A stretch of DNA of 64,000 nucleotides from Limonium bicolor (GCA_023374045.1 CM041779.1:266052131-266116130); one strand, 5' to 3'; counted from the stretch's first letter, positions 11,438 to 21,409 are shown. The notes: generated by a model from the letters alone, not told the origin. A program made the numbers and translations.

Positions 11438-11785
11438 CTTTTGGGAGGTTGATACCCCCAATGGTATCACATATCCCCAAATATCCCTTGATTGATGTAG
11501 AGGTAACAGTAATCCAATGTACATATCATAGCATGATAAAGAAGAGAATAGCAGGCTAGTTCTGTAGATCATGGTGTATTCCGTACATTAATTACATACA
11601 ACAAAGGATGCTATAGAACTTACTATGAGTTTGGCTATTCAACCAAGCACCGGCCCACAGGAAAATCGTCTCCAAATAGAGCAATCAAGCGTAAACAGTA
11701 GCACCATGGGGCGGGAAGGAAGAGTGCAGTTTTACCTCTTCATTTGATGCACTTAACCTTGGGTCAGAAATTAGGGATGGAATTT
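11438..11785 (-). other. Probable 3' UTR and downstream flank of the PILS gene
   Basis: This lies 3' of the PILS stop codon (minus strand) and holds no other recognisable gene. A 3' UTR here is inferred from position only; I did not identify a reliable polyadenylation signal. Confidence 0.4.
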
Positions 11786-14700
11786 TCAAAAGAGTAGGTG
11801 AATATAGAGAACAACCCAAGCCGCCATAGAGAAGATTGCAAAGATATGAACCCAGAAAAGGATAGCAGCTGACTCCCTCCCACATCCTCTCAAATTGGCA
11901 ACTGCACCTGAAAGCACAGATGTAGGCATCGAGTACTGCAGGAGAAGCACAAACCGGAACATCTTGTCACCAGCTGGAAGGAGGCCCAACTTATCAGCCA
12001 ATGTGACAATGCCAAGCCCTGTTGGAGGGACTAGAACCAGCCTCCCGAATATGATCGCCGCGGTTGTCCTGAAACCCAGCTTTGAGCTCCCTGGTCCATC
12101 TACAAGGTTGCCACCCAATGCCAGCAGAATGCAAGGAATCATAGCCTCCCTAATGATGGATTATTAATAAGAAACTTGTCAGAGATATTGACCCGAGTCA
12201 AATTTCTTTCAACACAAACTCAAACTCGTTTATAGAATAATGGATCGAGCATTGAATCGTACCCAAGAATGATGCAGCTGTCGGTGATGAAGAATAATGG
12301 AGAATCACTGGTGAAAATTAGACCCTTCAAGAACGGTACGCAACCTATCACCATAGCCAACACCTGCCACAAGAGAAGTCAGTACATCCAAGTTCTGAAT
12401 CAACACTGACTAAACTGGACGACCGACCACAACCAAAGCAAAATATTATCACAATCTCCAGAATCACATAGAGCATATGAGTGTAGCTTTCAATGAGTCA
12501 AGCACTAAAAAACTTGCACTCTGGCTGACTGATTACACTTCAGGGGCATCAATTGAGAGAGAAAAAACAATCTAAGCAGGCTCAACTTTAAAAAAGAAAA
12601 AGTTTTTCGCACTTCTTGATCCTTCGCTTTCCAAAGGTTTAGATTGTAAGTAATGATATCATAATGCAATGAATATGAAGAGTATTTCCAAGTATTATGA
12701 CTGAGAAATCAATATTATTCTAGTAATCAGCCGCTAACAGTGTGTGGCCATTCTAATAATCCCCACATCATTTACCACAGCAGCAAGCAGAAAATTGTAC
12801 GTAACTGTGTGAGGATTTAACCACCACCAGGCCACAACAAATATTGCAGCACAAAGGTAACACAATAGGAGTAAGCACGTAGGTGAGGTAAACCAGTTCA
12901 ACAGGCCAAAGTTAAGATAACTAGAAAAGAAGTTCAACCCAGTGGTAATCTAGACGTTATACAATAAGGTCCTAAGCACCCACATCACTTTTTTCATTTT
13001 CCTGCACACCTTTCAGGTATCTCATTGATTTCAGGTATCATAACCAGGGAGCATCAGCAATGTAAGCAATCAGTCAGAAATGAGGATAACATGCAATGTA
13101 CATAGTCTTCAATCACTTTAACTTAATTTACAACGAAAGACCTGTGATAAAAAAAAATGCAGTTAATGCTCGCGCAGGTATTGAAGTTTGCACAACTTAC
13201 TGAAGCAATGATGGGAGGCTGTATCAATTGCTTAAGCTTCAACTTATGATATATAAGCACCATCAGATCCTTTATCTGCAGTTGTGAAACTATAAAGATC
13301 AGCTTGTGCATACATCATAGCCACGGTAATTAGAAGACAAACAAATACTACATACAGCAATACAGTTGGATAAAGCAAAAACAAAAGAGTTTGTTGTCTA
13401 TGTATCCGTAAAATAAAATCTTCTAGCTGCACATACACAAACAGATAGGACTGTGGTAAATAATTCTGTCTACAAAGACATGTTAGTGATCAAATACAAT
13501 GCACCAATTCCTCTAGCAAGCAAGATGTAAGAAAATGTGAAAACAGACAAATGCACAAAGACAGATACAGCATACTTCTTATTAGTACCTTCACTTTACT
13601 TGATGCTGGTGCGGGTGCGGGTTCTGCAGTGCCAATTTGTTCATCTTGAGTGAGCAAAGGAACTTGCTCTGGGCTGCCATCTGAATTAGAGCTTGTGACA
13701 GGAAGCTTTGTTTCCTCAACATCAAATGTACCCTCAGGAGGAGGAGCAAGCATATGGAACACATACGTATACAAGATTATAGCACCAACCTGCAGAAAAA
13801 TAATTAATCAATATTTGACTTTGGGCAGCACCAAATCCCTGAGAAATTACATTAAAGCTACATCCAGCAATCAAGACTATTGTCATTGCACAAGTATTCT
13901 CTTAAGGATTCTGAAGACAAGAGATCTTTCATCTGAAAAAGAAAATGTACACTGAAAACAGGAAAAAAAAAAAGAAAAGTATAACTTGGAAGCAGTTTGA
14001 ATCGTCATAAGGAAGGCAAGAAAGCATTCAGTATTGCACAAATGGACAATGAGATACGATGAAAAAGAGGGCAATAGACAACACAAGTGAATCAACAAAA
14101 GGTATACTGGTTGAAGGAAAGGATTAGTAAATCAAAGCATACCCATTGGCCAAATGAAATGTAGGCGGTTCCATCTCTGCTGCATTGCTCTGAATCTCCG
14201 AAAGGATTTGCCTTATCTCGACATAGGGCTGCAAGAAGAACAAGTGGCACATTGCCAATGTTTCCTGCATTGTAGTATCATCCATTCAACATTAAGAACA
14301 GATAGAAGAGAGAATTAAGCATTTAGATAGTTCCTTGCTTGCTGGAAAATGACAGAGCTAAGACTGTGCAAGCTTGGATCAGTGGATTATGGACCATCAC
14401 AGCATGAGTAATACAAAAAATATATCTGAAAAAGCTGACCAATGACACAGGTTACCACCAATAAAAGGTAGATTCACAGACAATACAGCATAGCTTGTCG
14501 ATTTGTAATTACTCAAAAAGAAAAAAGCAAAGTTCACCTATTCCAATATGTATGATTGTAAACTTGAAATAAGGGTACGGCGGGCGGACTATAGTGGCAA
14601 CAATCAAGCCAATCAACGATCCAGCGACAGTAGCCAGTACAATGTTGAAAGGAATGAACCACCTGAGGAATACATGAGACCAAGGGACAGAAGAGTGTGA

Positions 14701-15181
14701 AACTGTTTTAATCAATCGCACAATATAGTAAACGAGAAGTAAATATAGAATAAAAGACGATTAAACGACTAACCACTCAATCATTTTCTCGAGGGTGATA
14801 GATTGTCCAAGTTGTGAGAAGATTAAACAAGGCAGCAGCAGCGTAAAAACCAACTGCAATAAACACTTTTAGAGCCAAGAAAACTCACAGGCACAGCAGA
14901 GATTGCTCAAAATTCAAAAAGCTGAAGAGGAAGTAGTATTTGCATCAGTCTTGATCTGGTCTTACCCCATTGAGCATTCTGCGACCGCTAGAGGGAAGAA
15001 TATTGACATATTTGGAGGCCATGAGGAACCCCATGAAGCATATAGTAAACACCTTTGCAATCGGTAAAACAGCAATCTTAATAGTGCCCAGAAGGGATTC
15101 ACTTCCACCCCCCTGATCATCACCCCCCATTAGCATCATGGTCGCCGCAGCAGGAGACAACAGAAGGATCCTCTCCATCAT
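11786..15181 (-). CDS. PILS6: PIN-LIKES auxin efflux carrier family protein (PILS6-like), 8 exons
   Basis: This gene encodes a PIN-LIKES membrane protein, a family in the endoplasmic reticulum that limits nuclear auxin availability. Exons on the minus strand are 15181-14966, 14853-14774, 14662-14538, 14264-14143, 13789-13589, 13275-13201, 12363-12263 and 12149-11786. All seven introns are GT-AG and phases agree, giving 1284 bp and 427 aa, the usual family length. Family-typical segments are GTIKIAVLPIAKVFTICFMG near residue 35, VRPPYPYFKFTIIHIGIGN and GNVPLVLLAALC in exons 3-4, a hydrophilic loop of about residues 196-250 (APPPEGTFDVEE, SPEQVPLLTQ), and ILLALGGNLVDGPGSSKLGF, TMPTSVL-like SMPTSVLSGAVANLRG and ESAAILFWVHIFAIFSMA near the C-terminus. 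Hydrophobic blocks fit two five-helix halves. It is intact, unlike everything around it. PILS6 rather than another PILS is my best judgement. Confidence 0.93.
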
Positions 15182-16572
15182 CTTCCTCCGAGTGAGTCCA
15201 CCTTTTTCCTTATATTAAACGGAATCTTCTTCCATCAAAGAGAATAATAATACGGTCACGGGTGAAAATGATGGCGAATTCACCCGCAACAAAGGTTGCC
15301 AAAGAGTTCAACCCGGAAGATCAAACTTTGTCGATGTAGCAGAATTCACCTAATCGAGAAAATCAACTGGATATCAATGAAGGAGAATTTTTCCTCTCAC
15401 CCACTACGCCACCCCTTCCTCTCCTCTTGTATTTTAGTTTTCTTCTGGGTTATAAACTATAGGACCGCCCAAGAGATTACGGGAAGGTTGAAGATCCCTC
15501 TTTCCTGTATTAAATGCGTAGAGGAGGTTTATGTCGGCAACCATGAGCAGAGGGAGAAAGGAGCGAGCAAACGTAAAAAACTCATATAACTTTATTCATA
15601 GCGCTATGGAAAAAAAAAATTACCCAAACACAAAGTCCAGACAATTCACTATCGAATCAATCCACGAATGATAAGTTGAAGTTGACTAGAAACAAAGAGG
15701 GTACGTGGAGGGTGGAGGTAATAGGAAAGGGTGAAACTAAGAATGAAGGTGGATTGAGATTTGAAAAAAGACAAGAGTAGAGAACCAACTTTTTAAGATG
15801 AGCTAGAGTTTTTAGATCGAATCAATCCCAGTTAAATTATTAACTGTCATTTGATAAAAAGAAAGTGGAGTTAAATAATTAGGTCCATTCTTTTATAGTT
15901 ATGTGAGTTGTCACTGAAATGAAGTTTAAAAAAATAGAAATAAAAAATGTAAAAAATTGATGTATAGAAAAATGATAAACTAATCAAATAAAAAATGGAA
16001 TAGTGAAATATATATATTAGTCTCTATTTGTCTATTTGACGGTGTGGAAATGTAACGAAGATAATATCTTTTAGGGAATGAAAGGAATAAATCAAACATA
16101 GCAAACTGCCAGTCAAGCGACTTTCCACATCAAATGGAATTCGGTTTCTCTATTTTTCCAGCAACTGAAGAGACAAAATTGACTACGTCTTTCCTAATAA
16201 GCCTGACGAACCGAAAGGATTAGGTTTAACCTCCTGTACAAGCTAGTCGAATTAACTCGCGTAATACCTTCACCTTCCTTCCTCTAAAATCCCTAAAAAT
16301 GCTGCAGGGAACACTTAGCGGATAACAAAGAAAAGGGACTCTGTAAAGCAAACATAGCACCATCTTCTGTTTCGCACAAAAAAAAAAATATCTTCCAGTT
16401 CTTTTCATACGTTTGGAGGGTAGGTGTACCTATAGCCGCAGTGCAGGTGGTTCTAGGTATGCTGACTGTTAGTTGAGAACCGTCCTTTCCAGATGGCCTC
16501 ACACTCATCAGTGGATGCGATGTCGGTGATATATACTTAGTCTATACTAGTATTGTTTTTGGTGGCTTCTAA
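15182..16572. other. Upstream region of the PILS gene, intergenic
   Basis: This lies 5' of the PILS start codon and should contain its 5' UTR and promoter on the minus strand. I could not fix a TATA box or start site. From about 15800 it becomes AT-rich. The open frames at 15296-15589, 16226-16408 and 16293-16508 show no family features and are not called. Confidence 0.45.
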
Positions 16573-16587
16573 AAGATAGCCCATATC
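16573..16587. repeat. Target-site duplication of the LINE, left copy
   Basis: AAGATAGCCCATATC is identical to 17820-17834 and directly abuts the A-tail of the LINE. Confidence 0.95.
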
Positions 16588-17819
16588 TTTTTTTTTTTTG
16601 AAGAGCGAACGAGTATATATTAAGAAAGTAGTTTAAGTACAACTTCCGGAATGGTATCCGGTGTCCATGAACCCGACGTTTGTGTCGTACGGGCATGGTT
16701 AGCTAGGTTATGCGCTAACAGATTATGATCCCTTGGAATATAAAACCAAGATACATCACAGACTGAGTCTAGACTAGCCAAAATACGATCCAAGATGGCG
16801 AGTGTGGGTGACAGTAGCGATGTATTAATACCACCTTGTAGATACTGAATAAGAGCCTTACTGTCCGACAAGAGACGTAGCGATCGGACCCCCGAATCCC
16901 GAGCAGCCTGCAAGGAAGCTTCAATTGCTTTGGCTTCCGCCTCCGCAACCGTCATATCTGCTCGAAATCCATGACCTCCTGCCAAAAGCAAGCTCGAATT
17001 GACACGGCCCACCCATGCCGTCCCCACTCGCTTATAAACATCCAAACTAGCGTCTGTGTAAAACTCTGGCCATAGAGGGTTGACTTGGCGATGTTGTGCA
17101 AGAGCAACAGAGGATGCTGGATCCAGCCCGCTTGCCTGATGCAAGAAACTTGTAGCTTGGCTCCAACCCTGGTCGAAACTGTTGACTTGTCCATGTGAAA
17201 CCTGGCACCTTGCATACCATAACTTCCAAAAGAAAGAGACATAACGGGTGATTTGCTTGACTGACTCTACCCAAATAAACTGAAAGAACCAGTGCTTCAT
17301 TTCCGCATCAGTTGAAATATGTGCAGGCATGCAAAACCCAAACTGCTGCCAAAGAGGGCGTACCACTGGGCATGCATGAAACACATGTAGCATTGTTTCA
17401 TCGGAGTTACATAAACTACAAGCGGTCGGTATGTCTTGGCGGATCCTGTCTTTGATAGCTGTTTTGCATGCGATTGTTGACGTTATGAACTTCCATGCAA
17501 ACAAACGAACTCGAGGCGGAACAGGGAGCGCCCAAACTTTCCTATAAACTGTGGCTTTAACAACCGACGTCGACGAGGATGGTGAAGCCGCACGCTTAAG
17601 GGCCAAAGCCGCATAGTATGCCGAAGAAACTGTATAAGCTCCTGATTTAGTAAGGCCCCAATACCAGAAATCCGATGAGGGCATCTGAGCTGAGGGCGAG
17701 GCAATTGGTGTGGCAACAATATGCTGGATGTCAGAAGGGTCACACCACAAGGCCAGAAGATCACGATTCCAACCATTATCTGATGTTATAAGAGTAGCTA
17801 CAGAGGCGTACTTGTGCAC
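16588..17819 (-). mobile_element. 5'-truncated LINE (L1-type) insertion with poly-A tail
   Basis: The insert reads on the minus strand and ends in a 12-base A tail (T12 at 16588-16599 on plus). It is flanked by perfect 15-bp direct repeats AAGATAGCCCATATC at 16573-16587 and 17820-17834. Only the 3' 1.23 kb of a LINE was inserted, typical of incomplete target-primed reverse transcription. The perfect repeats and unbroken frame point to a recent insertion. Confidence 0.95.
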
Positions 17820-17831
17820 AAGATAGCCCAT
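16620..17831 (-). CDS. LINE ORF2 C-terminal part: zinc-binding RT tail and RNase H
   Basis: This 403-residue open frame is the C-terminal third of a plant LINE ORF2. About residues 55-160 form the RT-associated zinc-binding domain (DFWYWGLTKSGAYTVSSAY, WALPVPPRVRLFAWKF, CSLCNSDETMLHVFHAC). About residues 255-385 form a plant-type RNase H (PEFYTDASLD, AEAEAKAIEASLQAARDSG, LLSDSKALIQYL, PRDHNLLAHNLANHA), with D, E and D catalytic positions visible and the H variant common in plant LINEs near the end. The endonuclease and the RT core are missing through 5' truncation. The ATG lies in the target-site duplication, so the frame starts in host DNA and translation is doubtful. Confidence 0.92.
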   Translation of the reverse strand: MGYLVHKYASVATLITSDNGWNRDLLALWCDPSDIQHIVATPIASPSAQMPSSDFWYWGLTKSGAYTVSSAYYAALALKRAASPSSSTSVVKATVYRKVWALPVPPRVRLFAWKFITSTIACKTAIKDRIRQDIPTACSLCNSDETMLHVFHACPVVRPLWQQFGFCMPAHISTDAEMKHWFFQFIWVESVKQITRYVSFFWKLWYARCQVSHGQVNSFDQGWSQATSFLHQASGLDPASSVALAQHRQVNPLWPEFYTDASLDVYKRVGTAWVGRVNSSLLLAGGHGFRADMTVAEAEAKAIEASLQAARDSGVRSLRLLSDSKALIQYLQGGINTSLLSPTLAILDRILASLDSVCDVSWFYIPRDHNLLAHNLANHARTTQTSGSWTPDTIPEVVLKLLS

Positions 17832-17834
17832 ATC
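17820..17834. repeat. Target-site duplication of the LINE, right copy
   Basis: This is identical to 16573-16587. On the minus strand it supplies the ATG of the LINE open frame (17831-17829). Confidence 0.95.
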
Positions 17835-17974
17835 GGTTTCTAACGTTTTCTTATATTGTTTGTGTGTACTTTTCAGTTATTCACTGTTTAAAAAACACTC
17901 TTTGTTACGCTATATGGATTAGAAACTGATGGTGGAGTAATAATATAAGGTGAAGTCATGACAGAGCAAGAATT
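17835..17974. other. Spacer between the LINE and the long-TIR element
   Basis: This is AT-rich flanking DNA with no feature seen. Confidence 0.5.
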
Positions 17975-17983
17975 TAAAATTTA
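17975..17983. repeat. 9-bp TSD of the long-TIR element, left
   Basis: TAAAATTTA matches 19291-19299. The site is AT-only, so chance identity is possible, but it sits exactly at the TIR ends. Confidence 0.75.
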
Positions 17984-19290
17984 GGGAAATTTAATAACAT
18001 ATCTTGGGTTTTATCCATTTTTTACAAAATATCTTCAAATTTTACAAATTATTACTACATCTCTCAAATTTATTTTACTCTATAATATACCCATGAGGTT
18101 TATTTTACTCACAATATACCCCTGTGAGTGTAACAAATATTTGTTCAGAACATACCTGCACAGTGTACCAATTACATTTTCACGATATACCCATTGAAGT
18201 GTGATGAATTTTTTTTTTCACGATATACCTCTTCAAGCACAAAAGTAATACCACTCTATCTCATAACCGGACCCATCTCATGAAACCTGATTTTACTCGG
18301 TGTACTCATTAAAATTAACGTAAATGCCAGTAAGATTGCAACCAGCACACCACTAGTTACATTATTCATTTCACATTATATATTTTGTAGCTTGGACAAA
18401 CTTGATTGATGTACGTGAAAAAAAAAGACTACAAATTGAAGATCCTTTATGTAGCATGGTGATAGAAGGAGAGTGACAATTATCGCTAAAAAAATACTTT
18501 GGACTTAGATAAAGACTTCCTAGAGCTAGACAGAGGTTCAAGTGACTGGCTTACAAATAAGAAAAGACAACCAGCTTGTGCAATATCCAGATATGTAATA
18601 ATCTATTTTCCCTTATCTAAAATATTCCTCAAGAGACCGTCAAAGATGTAACCAAGGTCTGCAAATAGAACCAACAATATAACAATGACCCAACCCACCT
18701 ATTGCACGGGTAAAGACATCGAAAGAAGTCATATGACCACATATGCATTAACTTCTAATAAAAAGATCATAATAAGATTAGTAAGTGCTATTTAAAAGTA
18801 TATAAAAACTTAAACACCAATCTAAGAGACCAATTTACTAACGATCTAGAACACGAAGTATGGATCTTCTTATTTTCTCTACAAAATCAGACATGACGGA
18901 TAATACTTCACCAAAACTAATAGCTAATTTGACACTGGTATGAAATTATATCATTGACATTGTTTGTGAGACATTACACATGTGTGCTATTTTCAATATT
19001 TGAAGGCAAAACTAGCCGCTACATTGTGCACGAGTATATTATAAAGCCGATACATTGTGTAGGGGTATACTGTGTGAAAAAAAATTCATTACATTTCGCA
19101 TGGATATATAATGAAAATTTAGTCATTACACTGTGCAGGGGTATATCGTAAAAAAGAAATTTGTTACACTCACAAGGGGTATATTATAAAGTAAGATAAA
19201 CTCGAGGGGTATACTATAGTAATTTATGAGGTTTAAGGATATTTTGTAAGAAAAACGGTTAAATCTCAAGGGTATTTTATGAAATTTTCC
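17984..19290. mobile_element. Non-autonomous MULE-like DNA transposon with TIRs of about 280 bp
   Basis: The left end (GGGAAATTTAATAACATATC) and the reverse complement of the right end (GGAAAATTTCATAAAATACC) align and stay similar for about 280 bp. A 9-bp direct repeat TAAAATTTA flanks the element at 17975-17983 and 19291-19299, the length typical of Mutator-like elements. Inside each TIR a unit of about 45 bp built on GATATACCCC...CAGTGTAAT repeats several times. The core (about 18300-18990) has no coding signal. The element would depend on a transposase supplied elsewhere. Confidence 0.82.
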
Positions 19291-19299
19291 TAAAATTTA
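19291..19299. repeat. 9-bp TSD of the long-TIR element, right
   Basis: TAAAATTTA matches 17975-17983. Confidence 0.75.
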
Positions 19300-19314
19300 T
19301 GAGGGTTAAAGCTA

Positions 19315-19323
19315 TTTTGTAAA
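19315..19323. repeat. 9-bp TSD of the MULE, left
   Basis: TTTTGTAAA is identical to 26968-26976. Confidence 0.88.
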
Positions 19324-19425
19324 CTGGGTTGCTATTCGCAGTACAAAATTACTAATCACCGCAGTACAAAATTTGTTTAATTCATATTGACGTTGTACAC
19401 ATGTAATGATGTCGTGTTGTAACTG
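19324..19425 (+). repeat. MULE left terminal inverted repeat
   Basis: It matches the reverse complement of 26875-26967 nearly base for base over the first 90 bp. It contains two direct copies of GCAGTACAAA at 19338-19347 and 19361-19370. Confidence 0.93.
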
Positions 19426-19674
19426 TTGTTTTTTTAAAAAATAATTTCTTGAGCGTAAACAGTAAAAAACACTCTAATTGTTACAAAACATTATAAACCC
19501 GTATAAAAGACGTTAAACCCTTTTTAATCGCATTTAAACGTTATAATTGTGACTCCACATAAGTTAATGACATTTTATGTTGTTTTTGACTAAATTACAA
19601 ACATTGTTACACTTTCAGAACGTTGTATTGAAATCGCAGTCGAAAACGTCAATTTTGGATAAAAAACGCTCGTA

Positions 19675-19684
19675 CTATATATAG
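19675..19684 (+). promoter_or_regulatory. TATA-like box near the MULE left end
   Basis: CTATATATAG is followed by a pyrimidine-rich leader (CTCACTTACTCACTCTCC). The layout matches that of the transposase promoter at 23337 (CTATATAAGG, then CACTCACTCTCC). It would drive transcription rightwards into the GC-rich block and captured DNA. Confidence 0.5.
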
Positions 19685-19739
19685 CCTAACCTTCCTTCGA
19701 TTATTCATTCTCACTTACTCACTCTCCTCTCTCATCTCC

Positions 19740-20310
19740 TTCTTCCTTAAGAATCTCTTCTGACTGCCGGGGGAGCCGCCGCTGGAGTCCGCCCCCCGCC
19801 GCCGCCAACCACCGCCGGACCACCGCGCCCGAAAAAAATTTTTCCGATGAGTTTTCTTTTTTTGAATTTTGTTTTTTTTTGCAAACTTATAGATTTGGGG
19901 TGTCCTGAGTTGAATTTGGTGTTAGTTTTTTGAAATTCAACATCATTTGAGCTAGATCTAGCATGAAAAATTCGAAAATATTCAAAAAAAAGAGAGGCCT
20001 GGGCGAGCAGCGCCGCCGCTCTACTCGGAGAGAATCGAGGACCGCTGCTGCTCGATCTGGAGTCAGGCGAGGATTGGGGCTGCTCGCCTCTGTAGCACGC
20101 GAGGATCCAGCCTGCTCGACCCCTGTGTGTGCGCGCCCGACGACGGAGGCGAGGAGCTGCTGTGCTCGAGTCCACTCGAAGCGAGGAGCACTGGTGCTCG
20201 CCGTTGCTGGAATCGAGGAGCAGCAGTACTCGCCGATAGAGAAGAAGAGGAGCGGCGCTGCTCGCCCCGGTTGCAGGAGAGCACCTGCGCTGCTCGAGCC
20301 AGTTTTTTTT
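19740..20310. other. GC-rich block with repeated CTGCTCG / CGAGGAGC words
   Basis: This is a sharp GC-rich island in AT-rich DNA. Inverted words such as GCTGCTCG and CGAGGAGC recur many times, so all frames stay open on both strands (for example 19963-20322 plus, 19747-20175 minus). The products are Arg/Ala/Ser-rich and match nothing I know. I treat it as low-complexity, possibly captured first-exon DNA, and call no gene. Confidence 0.45.
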
Positions 20311-20311
20311 T

Positions 20312-20520
20312 CTGAATTTTAATATTTTGAATGATTTTTAAATGTTTTAATTTGTTTATTTTTTAATTCTAATATTGTGAATGATTTTTAAATGTTTTAA
20401 TTTGTTTTTTTTGAATTCTAATAAATATTGTGAATGATTTATAAATGTTTGAATTTTTTTTTGAATTGTAATAATCTGAATGATATGATTATAAATGTTT
20501 GAATTTTTATGTTATGAATG
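20312..20520. repeat. AT-rich tandem repeat, about 4 imperfect copies of roughly 58 bp
   Basis: The unit GAATTCTAATATTGTGAATG followed by ATTTTTAAATGTTTTAATTTG recurs with drift. It separates the GC-rich block from the open frame at 20551 and may be intronic, since a TATGCAG acceptor-like site lies at about 20543-20549. Confidence 0.65.
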
Positions 20521-20550
20521 AGGAATATAACTGTGTGATATTCGTATGCA

Positions 20551-20844
20551 GTGATGGATCGACTGAAAAAAGCAGTGAAAAATGTATACACGAAGAGGAA
20601 GAATAAAGACCGGGGTACGGAGCAGCCTATGACGGCCTCGTACTGTCGTGGTGTACGTGCTCCTGGTGAAGGGCCGAGTAATCCTGCCCCCCACATGGAA
20701 GCAGCACGTCATTCATCGTTCCATCCGGGTCAATCTTTCAACGACCCGGCGTTTCAAGTACCTGCACCACCAATGGTAGCGGAGGATGACTCGGCGGTGT
20801 TCGATATACCGAGGGGACGAGAAATGAAATATATCAAAATGTAG
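20551..20844 (+). CDS. Unrecognised short open frame in the MULE left half
   Basis: This 97-codon frame begins MDRLKKAVKNVYTKRKNKDR, then has a Pro-rich stretch with FNDPAFQVPAPPMVAEDDSA and ends in the first copy of a local repeat (20817-20864). I do not recognise the product. It has a basic N-terminus and no membrane segment. A splice-acceptor-like TATGCAG lies just upstream, so it may be an exon of the transcript expected from the TATA box at 19675. It could be a remnant of a MULE accessory protein or of a captured gene. Confidence 0.35.
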   Translation: MMDRLKKAVKNVYTKRKNKDRGTEQPMTASYCRGVRAPGEGPSNPAPHMEAARHSSFHPGQSFNDPAFQVPAPPMVAEDDSAVFDIPRGREMKYIKM

Positions 20845-20864
20845 AAATTCCTAAGAAAGAAAAG
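20817..20864 (+). repeat. Local repeat R, copy 1 (48 bp)
   Basis: ACGAGAAATGAAATATATCA and the following 28 bases match copies at 21159 and 21714. This copy runs directly into ARGONAUTE piece 1. Confidence 0.9.
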
Positions 20865-21113
20865 ATGTGTGACCAGCTTCAATCTAAACTTCCCGGAATG
20901 CCTTTGTTTCTATTGTGCTTGCTGCCTGAGAGAAAGAATTGTGATATTTATGGGCCTTGGCAGAAGAAGAATTTGGTAGAATTTGGTGTTGTCACACAAT
21001 GCATGGCTCCTTTCAAAGTTAACGATCAGTATTTGACAAATGTGCTTCTTAAGATCAATGCCAATCTGGGTGGTCTAAATTCTTTGTTGGTCGTTGAGTG
21101 TTCTCAGGAATGA
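20865..21113 (+). pseudogene. Captured ARGONAUTE4-type fragment, piece 1 (MID/PIWI junction)
   Basis: The 82-residue frame reads as a block of a plant AGO4/6/9-clade Argonaute: LQSKLPGMPLFLLCLLPERK, CDIYGPWQKKNLVEFGVVTQ, then VNDQYLTNVLLKINANLGGL and NSLLVVE. These proteins bind 24-nt siRNAs in RNA-directed DNA methylation. Only this segment is present, without N, PAZ or catalytic parts. It lies inside the MULE between two copies of repeat R, so it is captured DNA and not a gene. The frame is open, which suggests recent capture or weak decay. Confidence 0.87.
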
Positions 21114-21158
21114 TAGTGTTGAAATGAAATATCTAACATGTACCAAAGATTGTATATG

Positions 21159-21240
21159 TCACGAGAAATGAAATATATCAAAATGTAGAAATTCCTAAGA
21201 AAGAAAAGTCCCTGAATTCAAATCCTATGAATCACATAAT
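21159..21240 (+). repeat. Local repeat R, copy 2 (about 82 bp)
   Basis: This matches 21714-21796 over its full length and 20817-20864 over the first part. It runs directly into ARGONAUTE piece 2. Confidence 0.9.
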
Positions 21241-21243
21241 TGA

Positions 21244-21384
21244 GAAAGGAAGCCTGAGCAGATTATTATATTTAGGGATGGTGTGGGTGAATCTCAGTTA
21301 AACCATGTTCTAAACATCAAGCTTGACCAAAATATTGAGGCTTGCAAATTTCTGGATGAAAGCTGGAACCCCAAGTTTATGGTG
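21244..21384 (+). pseudogene. Captured ARGONAUTE4-type fragment, piece 2 (PIWI)
   Basis: In frame 21244 the translation gives ERKPEQIIIFRDGVGESQLN, then VLNIKLDQNIEACKFLDESW and NPKF, a PIWI-domain block of the same AGO4-type clade. In an intact gene it lies well downstream of piece 1. The exons in between, with the first catalytic Asp, are missing here, and R copy 2 stands in their place. Homology stops after NPKF, probably at an exon end, and a hAT MITE follows 26 bp later. Confidence 0.85.
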
Positions 21385-21401
21385 GATGCCCTGTTAATGT
21401 C

Positions 21402-21409
21402 TCTCCCTG
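21402..21409. repeat. 8-bp TSD of the hAT MITE, left
   Basis: TCTCCCTG is identical to 21682-21689. Confidence 0.85.

Noticed and set aside
19747..20322. 119- to 142-codon frames on both strands in the GC-rich block
   Set aside because: Composition alone keeps all frames open; the products are low-complexity Arg/Ala/Ser with no family match.
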